Of a DNA stretch of 64,000 bases, positions 35,033 through 46,809 are shown piece by piece. The stretch is taken from contig OY821746.1 of assembly GCA_963682055.1 (NCBI GenBank), forward strand, positions 5,243,992 to 5,307,991, written 5' to 3'. Numbering within the stretch: the stretch's first letter is position 1; the number at the start of each line of letters is the position of its first letter. The notes beneath the pieces are model-generated. The model did no database searches and was not told the DNA's origin. It saw only the letters and a list, made by a program, of their open reading frames with translations. This DNA comes from Primula veris. Its lineage: Eukaryota; Streptophyta; Magnoliopsida; Ericales; Primulaceae. Made by a program: the position numbers and the translations under genes.

Positions 35033-37321
35033 ATGGCTAACATACTAAATTTCGCACCCGGCATGGCTTCATCACCCAATACACCACCATATTTTGATGG
35101 AATAAATTTTTCATATTGGAAGGATAGGATGAGCATGTTTTTACAAAGCTCTAATGTTAGGCTTTGGATGACCATTAAAGTAGGATATTCCGCACCTACA
35201 TCCGAAAATAGCGAGAACCCTATCCCCGTAGAGGACCTAGATAACGCTCAACTAGAAGCCTACTCTACGAACGCCAAAGCGATGTATGCTATTGTTTGTG
35301 CCGTTTCTCCTAACGAGTACAACAAAATTTCCGCTTGTAAAACCGCAAAGGGTATGTGGGATAAGTTAGTAGTTATGCACGAGGGAACTAACCAAGTTAA
35401 GGATTGCAAACTCCAACTTTTAGTTCATGACTACGAACTCTTTAAGATGAGCGAGGGAGAAACTATTTCCGATATGCTTGCTAGATTTACAACTATTACT
35501 AATAGATTAACATCTCTTGGTAAGTGTTTGTCTTGTAAGGAAATGGTTTCTAAGGTGATTCGGAGCTTACCGAAGGAATGGGAACCAAAGGTCACCGCAA
35601 TTCAAGAGGCACATGACATGAATACCTACTCTCTTGATGCTTTGACGGGTTCACTCATTACACACGAGATCACCCTCAATAGTCACAAGCCAATCTCGAA
35701 AAAGAGGGAGATAGCTTTCAAAGAAACGACTTGTGACGAAAGCAATGAGCTATCCGAGGACGACGAAAATTCAATGGAAATCATTCGAATCGTCAAGGAA
35801 ATACTAAAGCTTAAAGGCCAACGCAAACATAAAGGTAAATCGTCAAATAATTCAATTTATTCTAACGATTTTGTTTGCTATACTTGTGGCAAGGAAGGAC
35901 ACATGGCGAGAGATTGCGCCAAAAATCGCAAGAGCAAAGCCAAGAAGAAGATATTCGATTCAAGCTCTAGCGATAGCTCCGACCAAGATGAAGTCGCGCA
36001 TCTTGGTTGCTATATGGCCATGGAAGACAACAATGAGCCTAACCAATCGTCTTCAAGCGAAAGTGACCACTCAAGCAATAGTGACAACGATGAGGTAAAA
36101 GAATTTTCCCATGATGAATTAATTCATATGTGTGGAATTTATTCCGAAAAAGTTCCTAAGCTTGTAGAGAAGGTCAAATCTCTTAAAAAGATAAATTCTT
36201 CTCTCAATGAAGAAATAAGATCTTTAAAAAGAGATAAAAATGAAAATGAGTCTATTCCAAAATCGTCATTTTCTTTAAGTGATATAGATGACGAAAAGGA
36301 AGACTTGAAAGATAAAAACAATGATCTCATTATTCAAAACGAGTCTTTACAAACCGAGATCAATTTTCTTAAAAATGAGATGTCTAGACTTGCTAAAACT
36401 CTTTCAAAACCATCTTCTTTAGATTGCGATTTATTAGAAAATTTTGAAGAGTTAAAGGATGCTTTCGATAAAGTTAAAAGCAAAAACAAGGTTTTAAGTT
36501 CTCATGCTTTTAACTTAAATGACAAGGTCAAGGTTTTAAAAACCGAGAATGAATCGTTGAAAACTAAAAACAACGATCTTGTCATTTCCATTGAAAAACT
36601 TAATTTAACAATCTCAAAGTTTTCTAAAGGAAAAACCGTTTTAGATAACATTTTGAGTTGTCAAAAAGATGTCAATGATAAGAGCGGTTTAGGTTTTGAT
36701 TGCATTGGTTCTACTTCTAACAAAACCCGCTTCGTCAAAGCCTCTAATATTTCTAAAACTTCTACTCCGCCTAAACAAGAGGTTGTTTTTACCAAAAGGA
36801 GCACTTCCAAGATTTTTCAAAAATCTTTTAATGATAGGAAAGGTGTAGGTTTTCAAACCAAATCGGATGCTCCGAAAAACCTTTCCAAAACTACGTATAA
36901 CTATCGTTATACTAAAAAGTCTAAGCATTGTGTGCATTGTAGTAGAAATGAGCATATTTCTTCTAGATGCCCTTATCGTTTCCATGTTAGTAGAAGCAAT
37001 TTGAAATGGGTAGTAAAGACCCGAGCCACTAACAATGTCGGACCCAAAAGAAATTGGGTACAAAAAGACAAATCTTGTGTTGTAGGTATCTCCATCCAAA
37101 AGGAGAAAATCGACAAGTGGTTGGCAAAACCGACAAAAGGTATCTCCATCCAAAAGGAGAAAATCAACAAATGGTTGGCAACGCCGACAAAAGCCGTGGA
37201 AGTCCCTAAGATCGACTCCACCATCAAGAAGGAAGTGCCATTAATCGACAAAGGTGGAAGGCATACCAACAAGTGGTACCACCTATTTGGAATCGGCAAC
37301 GCTCAATGCAAATGCCATTAG
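35033..37321 (+). CDS. Element A Gag (762 aa), no pol
   Basis: A single open frame. Residues about 60-220 form the Copia UBN2/gag core (GMWDKLVVMHEG; EMVSKVIRSLPKEW). Zinc knuckle 1 is CYTCGKEGHMARDC at about 280-293. A long charged coiled coil covers about 360-560. Zinc knuckle 2 is CVHCSRNEHISSRC at about 633-646. A tandem 54-bp duplication near the end encodes GISIQKEKI(D/N)KWLA twice. The frame ends NKWYHLFGIGNAQCKCH. In related elements (see element B) a Trp-Tyr precedes the protease DSG motif, so the break falls at the gag-protease boundary. Gag assembles the virus-like particle in which trans-supplied enzymes would act. Confidence 0.9.
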   Translation: MANILNFAPGMASSPNTPPYFDGINFSYWKDRMSMFLQSSNVRLWMTIKVGYSAPTSENSENPIPVEDLDNAQLEAYSTNAKAMYAIVCAVSPNEYNKISACKTAKGMWDKLVVMHEGTNQVKDCKLQLLVHDYELFKMSEGETISDMLARFTTITNRLTSLGKCLSCKEMVSKVIRSLPKEWEPKVTAIQEAHDMNTYSLDALTGSLITHEITLNSHKPISKKREIAFKETTCDESNELSEDDENSMEIIRIVKEILKLKGQRKHKGKSSNNSIYSNDFVCYTCGKEGHMARDCAKNRKSKAKKKIFDSSSSDSSDQDEVAHLGCYMAMEDNNEPNQSSSSESDHSSNSDNDEVKEFSHDELIHMCGIYSEKVPKLVEKVKSLKKINSSLNEEIRSLKRDKNENESIPKSSFSLSDIDDEKEDLKDKNNDLIIQNESLQTEINFLKNEMSRLAKTLSKPSSLDCDLLENFEELKDAFDKVKSKNKVLSSHAFNLNDKVKVLKTENESLKTKNNDLVISIEKLNLTISKFSKGKTVLDNILSCQKDVNDKSGLGFDCIGSTSNKTRFVKASNISKTSTPPKQEVVFTKRSTSKIFQKSFNDRKGVGFQTKSDAPKNLSKTTYNYRYTKKSKHCVHCSRNEHISSRCPYRFHVSRSNLKWVVKTRATNNVGPKRNWVQKDKSCVVGISIQKEKIDKWLAKPTKGISIQKEKINKWLATPTKAVEVPKIDSTIKKEVPLIDKGGRHTNKWYHLFGIGNAQCKCH
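37085..37192 (+). repeat. 54-bp in-frame tandem duplication in Gag A
   Basis: Two adjacent units starting GGTATCTCCATCCAAAAGG, differing by a few bases, encode an 18-residue repeat. The frame is kept. Confidence 0.85.
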
Positions 37322-37489
37322 CGAGCGGACTCGACCTCACATCACATATGCGGTATACTCTAATCTATTATTTACATATATGTGATTAGTTGGGTCGGGT
37401 ATATGCATCATATTTACATTTTTCATGTTTTGGTTTTTCTTTAAAAACCCTCCACATAACCCCATATTTTTTTTGATTGCATTTTGATA

Positions 37490-37611
37490 ATGCCAAAGGG
37501 GGAGAAAAATGATATATTTGGTGTATATGCGTTTTTGTTAAAATGGAGGAGATATTTTTCTTGTATCTTGTAAAATCATCATTAGTTTGTCATAATCAAA
37601 ATGGGGGAGAT
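37490..37611 (+). other. Element A purine tracts before the 3' LTR
   Basis: AAAGGGGGAGAAAA near 37495 and ATGGGGGAGATT directly before 37612. The second adjoins the LTR and is the likely plus-strand primer; the first is typical of the 3' end of Copia coding regions. The rest of 37322-37611 is non-coding. Confidence 0.8.
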
Positions 37612-38831
37612 TGTTGAACATAGAGTTCAATAATGATTTTGATTATTACTTTGATTATGCGTTTAATGATTTTACGATTTCGATGATATAACTCTTGTCT
37701 TGTCCAAAAATATAAAACGTATATTTCAGGTCTTTAAATGATAGAGCATTCGATAACGAAGCCATAGGTTCAAGCGGAACCAAAATCGGAGCTAAAACGA
37801 AGGAGTTATGAGCATTCGAAGATTTACGGGACCAGGATTACAGTCGACCGATCGACTGGACAAAAACGACCGATCATTTTTGATCCAATTTCTTCCAGTG
37901 AGTCCAGTATAAAAACGACCGATCGTTTTCAGAAAACGACCGATCGTTTTCTGTAAAACGACCGATCGACTGTAGAAAACGACCGATCGTTTTCTGCAGT
38001 TTTCGAAAACAACTTTTCAGCTTATTCTGGAAAAGAGCTGTTAAAACTTCCAACGGTCATAACCCAGAAAAACAGACTTTGCTGTTATATAAACCACCCC
38101 AATCTCTCTCCTAAATCACCAATCATATATACCAATCAACTTCCTTCAACCTCTCATTAAAAACCCTAATATCACCATTTTGGTGTATATATATTCGAGG
38201 AAGAGGAAAATCAAAGAGAAAGAGATTCAAGCTCGATTATCATCAACAACTCACCAATTAGCTTTTTAAGAAGCAATTAGAATCATGAGCGAAGTTACAT
38301 TTTTGTAACTAAATTTGTATCGAGTGTTTTATAAACTCAATTGTGAGCGAGTGAACGGGTAGAGGCTTTGTAAGCAAGTGAAGCTTAAAAGCTCTAGGTT
38401 TTTCATTCGGGCACTCATAAATTGAGGGGGAGTCGTTGACTCATAGTCGTGTTCTCTTGCACTTGTATCAAGAGTAGGAACCCCGGGTAGAGGGTGAGCC
38501 AATCGGTCGATTGAGCTCGATAGGTTTTGTAAAATCCGAAAGAAGAATTATAGTGAATTACTCGGTAGTACCGAGGAGAGGACGTAGGCGCGTTTGCCGA
38601 ACCTCTATAAATCGCGGTGTCAATTCCTTTCCCTTACTTTTACTTTACGCAACTTATTTTATTGCTTATTTTCTTGTTTGCGTTAAGTAATTCTAGCAAT
38701 TCTTTAACTCTTGTTATAACGCTTAAACTTAGAATTGCATTAGTTGGGTGTTAGTTGCTTAGAATTTTAATTAGGCGAAAATCGCCATAAACCTTATTCA
38801 CCCCCCTCTAAGGTTAGCACACGGGCCAACA
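37612..38831 (+). repeat. Element A 3' LTR
   Basis: Same length (1220 bp) and ends as the 5' LTR. It differs at about nine positions by eye; one difference changes a CGACCGATCG copy to CGACCGATCA. Confidence 0.92.
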
Positions 38832-38836
38832 CATTA

Positions 38837-39991
38837 TTTTGTATAGTTTGCGAAATTAATAATATACCGTACTTTATTGATTCTATCTTTGTTTGCTTAA
38901 CAATTGTTAATTACTTAAAAAAGTTTTGTTGCTTTTTAATAGATTTTTATTAGAAAAAGTTAACTACTATATAAATTTGAAATTTTTTTAGTTAGTTCTT
39001 TATTAAGATAAATTTTTAATGGAACATGTATAAATCAATTGTGCCTTTTAAATTAGTTAGTTGTTTAGTAGGTTGTTTACAGAATGTATAGCTTGCTATT
39101 TACACGTATAAATTAAGTTTAGTAAATTTACTGTTTGATTTATTTTAGTTTATTTCGAATAAAATTGTTGTTTCATTTTGTAACTTACTTAACTTCATTG
39201 GGGTTTTTTTTATATGATTTAGTAGTTTATACTGAAAATGGTATATTTGCAAGTTTGTAACGATCTTATTATGCATCGCTTTCAAGATATGTGTGACCGT
39301 ATGGATCGATTGTAAATTAAATAACAATTTTTGACATTTTGCAGTTTCGTTTTTCTTAATTTTAATTTTTTTTATTTTGTCAATATTTTAACCCCACTGG
39401 TTTAAAGTTCTGGTTCCGCCACTGCCAGTTAACTTATGCTAAATTTTTAACCGATTTTTGGTTGCAATATTTGTTTTACCCTTATATCATATTAGAAGTG
39501 GTCACGTGATCACACGTGACCAAATCTCTCTTGAAAATTTAACATAAATCAGCTAAAGTGTGTTGATTGATAAAAAATTTATATGTGAGTATGTAAATTG
39601 TCAGTCTTGTAAGATAAGTATGTAAATTTTTAACCACCAATAGGCTGATGTAGTAAACAATAATTTTTCCTTTAAGAAAAACTAAATGTGTCAAAATAAA
39701 TAAATTAAAGTGTGCGTCACATAAGTGAAATATCCTCTTTTAACTATAAAAAAGGAAATGCTTATGAAAAAAATACATATTTAGATGTGACACTTGATAC
39801 TACTTCAAGAAGTATCATTTAAACAAAATTGATTCCATTAAGTATACATACTTCAAAACCCTGTAAATCTTACTCGGCAATAACAAAATATCAAGCCCAT
39901 TGTGAGATCTCAAAGCAACAAGAAGATATCCTGCAAGGCTTGAAAAACTCGACCAAGTTCAGTATTAAGTGTACATAAAACATCGAAGCAT
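38837..39991. other. Intergenic DNA downstream of the transporter
   Basis: AT-rich. The phrase GGTTCCGCCACTGCC near 39413 is typical of degraded transposon ends. A double G-box palindrome lies at 39500-39521. No gene. Confidence 0.5.
39500..39521. promoter_or_regulatory. Perfect inverted pair of G-boxes
   Basis: GGTCACGTG, 4-bp spacer, CACGTGACC: a 22-bp perfect inverted repeat with two CACGTG cores, about 470 bp past the transporter stop codon. It could be a bZIP/bHLH site or a transposon remnant; no adjacent promoter is evident. Confidence 0.6.
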
Positions 39992-42900
39992 CTAACTCGG
40001 TATTTCCCCTTCTTCCATTCCCTCCATTGTATCATACAATGGCTTATTTAAAGTCTCGGGTAAATAAAATGCAAGTAATCCTCCCGTTATCCCACAGATC
40101 CCAAACACCACAAAGGGAAAACCCCCACCCAAAACCACCACAAACGGTGTCAAAATCGCCCCCATTTGAGCAGATTGAGTCATACATCCAAGCGCAGCAC
40201 TTCTCACAACAGTTGGAAATAACTCCAAAGCATATATAAAAAGTAAATTATAAGTACCAGCCATTCCAAAAATACCCAATATCCCACATATCATTCTCAC
40301 CACTTTCCAAACCCCTTGTCCTCCAATTAAGCTCCCAATCAAACAGAACAATCCGCTAAACCACTGTGTTCCGATTGCCAAAGGTTTTCTTCCATATTTA
40401 TCCAATAAAATTGCGGTTAATAAATAAGCTGGCATTTCAGCTACCGAGTTGAGAAACACATTGAGGTAGAGATTAGTACCGAGATTGACCACGTTTAAAC
40501 TAAGTCCATAGTATACAACCGAGCACACAAAGTTTATAGCCACTGATAGAAATAGACGAACACGAGTAAGCGGTGTACGAAGCACATCTATGACATTACC
40601 AGTGATCATCTCTTTTTCGCCATTAAAATCGGTCTTTTGACTATTACTAGCTTCTTCATCAAGAGCAAGGGTCACATTATCAGGAATAAATTTTCCATTC
40701 ATTTTTGCGATGTCACGCATGATTTTCATTGCTTGATCTATCTTTCTTCGGATGAGGTACCACCGAGGTGAATCAGAAATAAAAGGGAGGACAAAAAATA
40801 AAAAAAGAAATGAAGGGACGGATGAGGCGATGTAGAGTGCTCGCCATGACCTGAAAACATAAGCTATACCGGATAGGATTGCGATTCCACCGGAGAAAAA
40901 GTAGAAAGTGGACATTCCGGCGATTCCACGCTTGGTGGGACCCACAGGCTCAGTCGCAAGAACAAAGGCACAGAGTCCGATCCCGCCTGTGCTTACGCCT
41001 GTTAATAGGCGTAACAGTGCGTATACATGGAAGTTTGGAGAGATAGCGGTCAAGCATCCAAATACAGCGTTTAAGAGGGAGACGATTGTTAGTGATCCTT
41101 TTCGTCCCATGAAGGAGTCCGATAGGTGACCAAATATTCCACCACCTGGAATAATTGTTCAATTTAACAAGCCATCTTGCATACAAGAAACATTTCAAAT
41201 ACATTAGTAACAATTAGGACGAACAAAAATTTCAAATTTCGCCTCGAAAGCTAATTGGACAGACCTTGAACAAACAAACAGAACAAGAATAGAAACAAGT
41301 TTTTTAAAACAGTTGGTCATATGAATTAACAATAAACCAATGTGATAAGAGCATGGACGCTATTAACTAAAAATGTTAGCTAATAATGTAATTTTATCTT
41401 CCATTAAGTGTGTTAGAGTGTGTGTTAACTTTATATACGTTAAAAACATTGTTAAAGATAACAATCTTTTTAATTATTATTACTTGATGGCAAAAAAGTC
41501 TAACTCACCTTCACAACGCATATCTTTTCTATCTCTACCATACTGCTATTTATTTTCTCCCATCCATAGTCTAACCCACACCCACAAAAAACAGATATGC
41601 ACTGTATTTTGAATAATTAATTTTTAATTAAAATAGATAATATTGTTAAAATTAAAATTAAATAACTTTTTAAATGATGATATGTCACTAGTTAACGATA
41701 AAAGTTAACAAAACTAAAATGGATTCTACAAATTTTAACTTGGACAATTTATTAATAAGCTTGCACGTTATTTCACATAACACGTCACTTCATCCGATTG
41801 TAACTGTAAAACTTCCAAAATAAGTTAAAAAAGGCACTACCTCTTGTGGAGATGGAATATATCAACACTTCAATTTATTTTTCCACTTGGTGGTTTATAT
41901 CAAAATGGTGAGTGACTTACAGGGACATTAATATTTAATACTCCTACAATGTTATCTGACAAATTATAAGAAAAAGGAACCGTCAACGGAAAAATATTTG
42001 AAAGGAAAAACTATCCTTGTAAACAGTAAACAAGTATAAACACAATATTTTGTAAATCCTTTATATAGTCCACTCCTCAGTCCTCACGTTCTTTATGGTC
42101 TTTTAGATCACCGAATTAAAATTCACAGAATTCAATTAAATGAAAATCAACTTGAAGAATATATAAATTCCTGCAAATTTATGTGAACTTACATCCCAGC
42201 TAACCAACAGTAATATGCAGTAGTACTCCGTTCCCATTTAATTGTCCACTATGAAATTACGTAGAATTTTGACCGGTTTATAACTTGTATCAAAATTGTC
42301 AAAATGATTTTTTTTTAAATCTAATCATAAAATTTAACATTTGAACTATATGATTAACTTTTGAAAATTTTCATTCCGACAATTTTGATAAAAATTCATG
42401 ACTGGTTAAAATTGCATTAAAAAGTATAGATGATGTACCCAATGGAAAGAAAGGAGTGGGCATTTAAAATCAATAATTGTTCAAAAAAAACAAAACAATA
42501 CTATCATGAAACAGACAAGCTGCAGGACCAATGGACCATATAATTTAATACTCGTATTATTTAAAAGAGATTGCCTACTAGTCTCCTACTACCTTCAAAC
42601 CATATCTGATTTGAGTTTCGCAATGTTTTACATAACCGGTGAGGCGGTGCCGCCATTTGTTTACTGAAATAGACTAATAGCAGTAATTATGAAAAATGTC
42701 TGAAATTATCAAAGGTAAGCTAGCTTACCTCTGCTATATGGTAACAATGTTACCATTGCCCTTCCTTATAAATGCTATGGATATTGACAATATATCTACT
42801 AAATTAATAAATCATGACAAAGGAATTGAGCTTACAAAAAACACTTTAGATCGGAAGGATCTTGATAACCAATAATCACTATTAGGGTTTCCAGAAATTC

Positions 42901-43682
42901 TACTAGAAACTCTCTTCTGAATTCTTATTGATCCAACTGTTAAAATATTACAATATTCCAATAAGTGTAGTATTGTTACCATCCCCGTACTTGTTTTCTG
43001 CTCATGTATGGTATATGATTATAAATTGAAACTCTAATTTGGTAAAAATTTAGAAAACATAAAAATTCAAGAAATTTCCTTGAAACCTACATAAAAGCAA
43101 GTCAACTAAAATAAAAAGTAAATGTCAGGACACATTTAAAAAAAAAAAAAAAAAACTGTTAATAAATTGAGTATTTTTAAATCGTTCACAACATAATTAA
43201 AAGTTATTCTAATTATTGATATAAAATAGCGACTCACCGATCATGCACCCAACAAAAAAGAAAGACTGAACTAACCCAACCTTATACTTCTCCCCACAAA
43301 CCAACCCCCACTCCGCCACGGTGGACAACCCCGGACCCCCGACCCATTCCCATGAACCTGGTTCAACCCCACAATAGCTTCCACTCACCAAACACTCACC
43401 ACTCAAGCACCTCCATTCCGGTTCACGGTCAGCAAAAATCATGACCATCGTGTGAAAAGCATCTAAGGCCCACGCGAGGCTTGTAAGCACAAAGTGCCTT
43501 AACTGCCACGTACCGAATTCTCCACAGTGTTTTTGTAACATATCGTCGATGGTCAACTTTTCTAGTTTCGAGTGTTTTTCGGATGGTGTTAGTAGTGGTG
43601 AACGGAGTCCGTCGACAGCCACCGTGGAGGTGGAGGAGGAGGGTGGCGTGGGAAGCATTTTAGAGTTTTTTGGTATAGTCAT
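39992..43682 (-). CDS. Organic cation/carnitine transporter (OCT4-like, MFS)
   Basis: Two exons, 43682-43238 and 41145-39992, joined in phase (ATC G|GTGAG ... CCAG|GT GGT) to give about 532 residues. The ATG at 43682 gives MTIPKNSKMLPTPP. Before TM1 is LTIDDMLQKHCGEFGTWQLRHFVLT, and after TM1 a Cys/Trp-rich extracytosolic loop, both typical of plant OCT proteins. Exon 2 carries GHLSDSFMGRKG (MFS loop 2-3 motif), DKYGRKPLA, and ends LPETLNKPLYDTMEGMEEGE. About 12 membrane segments are expected. Family members move organic cations or carnitine across plasma or vacuolar membranes; the N-terminal RSPLL dileucine-like motif fits vacuolar sorting (inference). The member number is uncertain. Confidence 0.85.
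41146..43237 (-). other. 2.1-kb transporter intron
   Basis: GT-AG intron, AT-rich, with a poly-A run at about 43138 and a small foldback element at 42262-42415. No nested gene seen. Confidence 0.75.
42262..42415. mobile_element. Small foldback MITE in the transporter intron
   Basis: The left arm (TTTTGACCGG, ATCAAAATTGTC) is inverted in the right arm (GACAATTTTGAT, CTGGTTAAAATTGC) with an AT-rich centre. A relative of the right half lies near 62650-62750, sharing AACATTTGAACTAT and GATTAACTTTTGAAAA, so this is a dispersed family. Confidence 0.6.
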
Positions 43683-44562
43683 CAATGCAGGAAAAATGAT
43701 ATTTTCGTGTAAGGATATATACTGTTATGTTAATGATATCACTAAGCTATAGGTGTGAATAAGACGCATTGTTTTCTTTGCCAGGTAGACGTGGTATTTG
43801 ATGTTATTTAAATATAGCTAGATATACAATGTCATGCTGTAATGCAGGTATGTTTAAATAATGTGGAAATTCAATTTTGGAATACTATATGTTCACTAAA
43901 CATATACTAGTAGTCTTACCAGTAACTTATTTGATCTCTTAATCGTGTTATCACAAAATCCATAAATATATTACGAAAATAGAGTTGAGCATCACTCGTT
44001 CTGTTCCTTAACCACGCAAATCTTCATTTAAAAGATTAATACATATTTCATTCACTCCTATCATCCCCTCGATAACATTACTTTTTGCATTGCTAATTTA
44101 TCATTGTAAGGGCAACCATATAAATTTTTTCATAATTTTCTTCAAATAAGGAGTGAAAATACTACATTTTGATATTTAGAGAGGTCATTTACAATTCACA
44201 TGATTTCTACTCTTTTTAAAACAACTCTTTATTTATATATTATTAATTTTTTCTTAAGGTACAAAATCAACAAATTAATTCAGTGGTGTCCAATAATTTG
44301 TTTTTTGGCATGATTCTCTCTAAAAACAGAGAGTGAACTATGCGTTTGATGTGAGTAGGTTTTTATTGGATAAAATTTTCAAATTATGAAAAAAAATGGA
44401 TTATGGAGGGTGAGTTGAATGCTCTAAGTCTGTAATGTAATCTCAAGGAGTCAAGGTTCATGCATAACCCCTTTAAAAAAAAAAGTTCATGCATAACTCC
44501 ACCCATACATACACAAATTCACTAATTACTAATATACAAAGTTATATAGAGTTTTATAGGTT
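43683..44562. other. Transporter promoter region
   Basis: AT-rich upstream region of the minus-strand transporter. I see no clear TATA assignment and no gene. Confidence 0.4.
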
Positions 44563-45058
44563 TAATAAATCAAACTATCTGCTTTTAACGATTTGAAAAC
44601 CCATTTTTCAAATTTTTGGGTTTTCAAATTTTTCAATTTGGGTATCATAGTATAATAACTTTTCAATTTATGTAACACTGTCTAAATAAATCATGAAATC
44701 ATGTCACGTGACATTTGACAAACGTTAATTTGAGAGGCTAATTTGACAATTTTACACAAAAATATGTCATCATAGAAAAACATTTACTCCAATTTCACAC
44801 ATGACAAAAATTTGGATTTATGTGCTAATTTTTGTTATGTGTGAAATTGGGGAAATTTTTTTTCTAGTATGACATTTTTATGCAAATTTGTCAAATTATT
44901 CTCCCAAATTAACGTTTGTCAAATGTCACGTGACATGATTTCATGATTTATTTAGACGGTGATGCCTAAATTGAGAAATTATTATAGTGTGATATACAAA
45001 TTGAAAATTTTTAAGGTTGAATACCTAAATCGTTAAAATCACTATAGTTTGATATATT
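44563..45058. mobile_element. ~495-bp foldback/MITE with long inverted arms
   Basis: The arms of about 230 bp are inverted copies. ATCATGAAATCATGTCACGT at about 44698 matches its reverse complement ACGTGACATGATTTCATGAT near 44930, and the arms reach from ATCAAACTAT at the left end to ATAGTTTGAT at the right end. A short loop lies near 44800-44830. It would form an almost complete hairpin. It lies about 400 bp past the terpene-synthase stop. Superfamily and target duplication were not resolved. Confidence 0.75.
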
Positions 45059-45441
45059 CAATGTATTTTTTCCCAAGTTATATATAACCAAATTCAATTT
45101 TTTTATTTTTTTATTTAGATATTGCCTGCAGTTTTTATATATTACTACTTGATGCGTATGATTGGAGTTTCTAATTAATGTAACATTCTTTTTTCATTTT
45201 TCTTTTTCTTTTCTTACTAAAAATATATAACAAAAGTTCAATCTGCAAAACTACAAGGAAGCATTAGACTGAAGGTTAAATTTCAGAAACAAATGTTCAG
45301 TCTTTAGAAAATATATATCAGCAAAATAAAAATCAACACAATTTATTCTTCAAAAGTTGAAGGAAACACACCTATATGTATACATACAATGTAAAGTTTA
45401 GATAGTTTTTAAAAATTCGCAACAATAAAATATTAGATCTT
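45059..45441. other. 3' flank of the terpene-synthase pseudogene
   Basis: AT-rich, no ORF. It would include the former 3' UTR. Confidence 0.4.
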
Positions 45442-45838
45442 TCAGATTGGCACAGGATCAATAAGCACCGAGGTAATAAAACCCTTTATCCTGGAAGAAT
45501 TTGTGTAACCATCTTCACCATTGTATAAAACATTAATCACCCTTGCAAGGTTCAGAACTCGTGTTAGTAGAGGCATTCGGACCTCAGTTGGAAAAAGACA
45601 CTCTGCATTCAAGTCTTTCCATGCATTTTTAACTCGTTTTTGAGATTCAGAATTCACTTCTTTTTCCGATACTCCATATTGTTTCATGTAACACTCAACT
45701 GCCGAGGCAACATGCTTTCGCTCCTGCTCAAACTACAAGGATACAAAATTTAATTATTTAAGTGACTATAACATGACAAATATCGAACTATTACACGTTT
45801 GTTGAAATTTTTGGACTTAGAAATAATATTTTGGTGAT

Positions 45839-46026
45839 CAGGGGCGAAGCCAGGATGTGTAAATGGCGGGTGCCAAAATATATGTACAAGTAACATATTT
45901 TTATGGGGGGTGTCAAATCTACACCTAAAAAGAAATTGTACTAAAAAAAAATTGCGTCACTTGAGATTTCTAAAATTATAGGGGGTGTCGTGGCACCCGA
46001 TCGTTCCCACTTAGGTTCCCCCATGG
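45839..46026. mobile_element. hAT-like MITE in the last intron of the TPS pseudogene
   Basis: About 188 bp starting CAGGGGCGAAGCCAGG and ending TTCCCCCATGG, flanked by TGGTGAT (45832-45838 and 46027-46033). The CAGGGG start and 7-8-bp duplication fit hAT-derived MITEs. Confidence 0.6.
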
Positions 46027-46809
46027 TGGTGATATTTATAAGACTTTAACGTTGGTAATTGATGCTTGTACCTTGTGTCCAACCATGTCATCTTGGAGCC
46101 TACAAATGACAGATGAAGCTTTAACTATTGGCGGGTCGCTCATGACCCATTTAAAGGCTGTTTCTGTGGCGTTATCTCCCATTCCCATAAAAGAAGCAGT
46201 TGAAAGCGTTATATAGGCGCCAGTTACCGGAGCAACTTCCATATACTCTTCAAATTTCGGAACATAATTCATATTACACCATTTTGCTTCTTTGAAGTAA
46301 GCTTTCACCAGATTTTTCATCTAAGATTGAAAAAAAAAATCTGTAACAAGTTAACAACTAACAAGAATGTTAGAAACTGTAAACGAACTTAGCATGGGTT
46401 AACAATCAATATTATTTACAGTTTCTTTTGCATATGGGAGGCGGTATGATTTCCCTAGCTTTGCCGTTCCTTCCTCAATCATTGATGTAAACATCAAGAA
46501 ATGCCTTATATAATATTTGCATATATGCAGGAAGTTGAGCTATTGCATTGATATCCCACCTGGAAAAGCAAAAGTAGACGGCGAATTAAAATATATTAGT
46601 CTCTGACACTCTGCTTCTAACAAATATATTTCTGTAATAACAGGAGGTTAACCTTTCAACTGCATCGGTGAAGAGTGCAAGTTCTTCCAAGGTACCGAAT
46701 GCATCATACGTGTCATCGACAACTGAAATCATCACAATAACTTTGAGTAATATTTTTCTAGCAAGGGCATACTCTGGCTCGAAATAAACTCCCAACATCC
46801 AAAAATAGC

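Larger units (their letters stand above)
33746..38836 (+). mobile_element. LTR retrotransposon A: gag-only (TR-GAG-like), young
   Basis: The body is 33751-38831 and is flanked by the 5-bp target duplication CATTA (33746-33750 and 38832-38836). It has two 1220-bp LTRs, a tRNA-iMet primer site, one gag ORF and purine tracts, but no protease, integrase, reverse transcriptase or RNase H. By eye the LTRs differ at about nine sites (under 1%), so insertion was recent and must have used enzymes from another element. The gag has a Copia UBN2-type domain, which points to a Copia parent. Confidence 0.9.
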
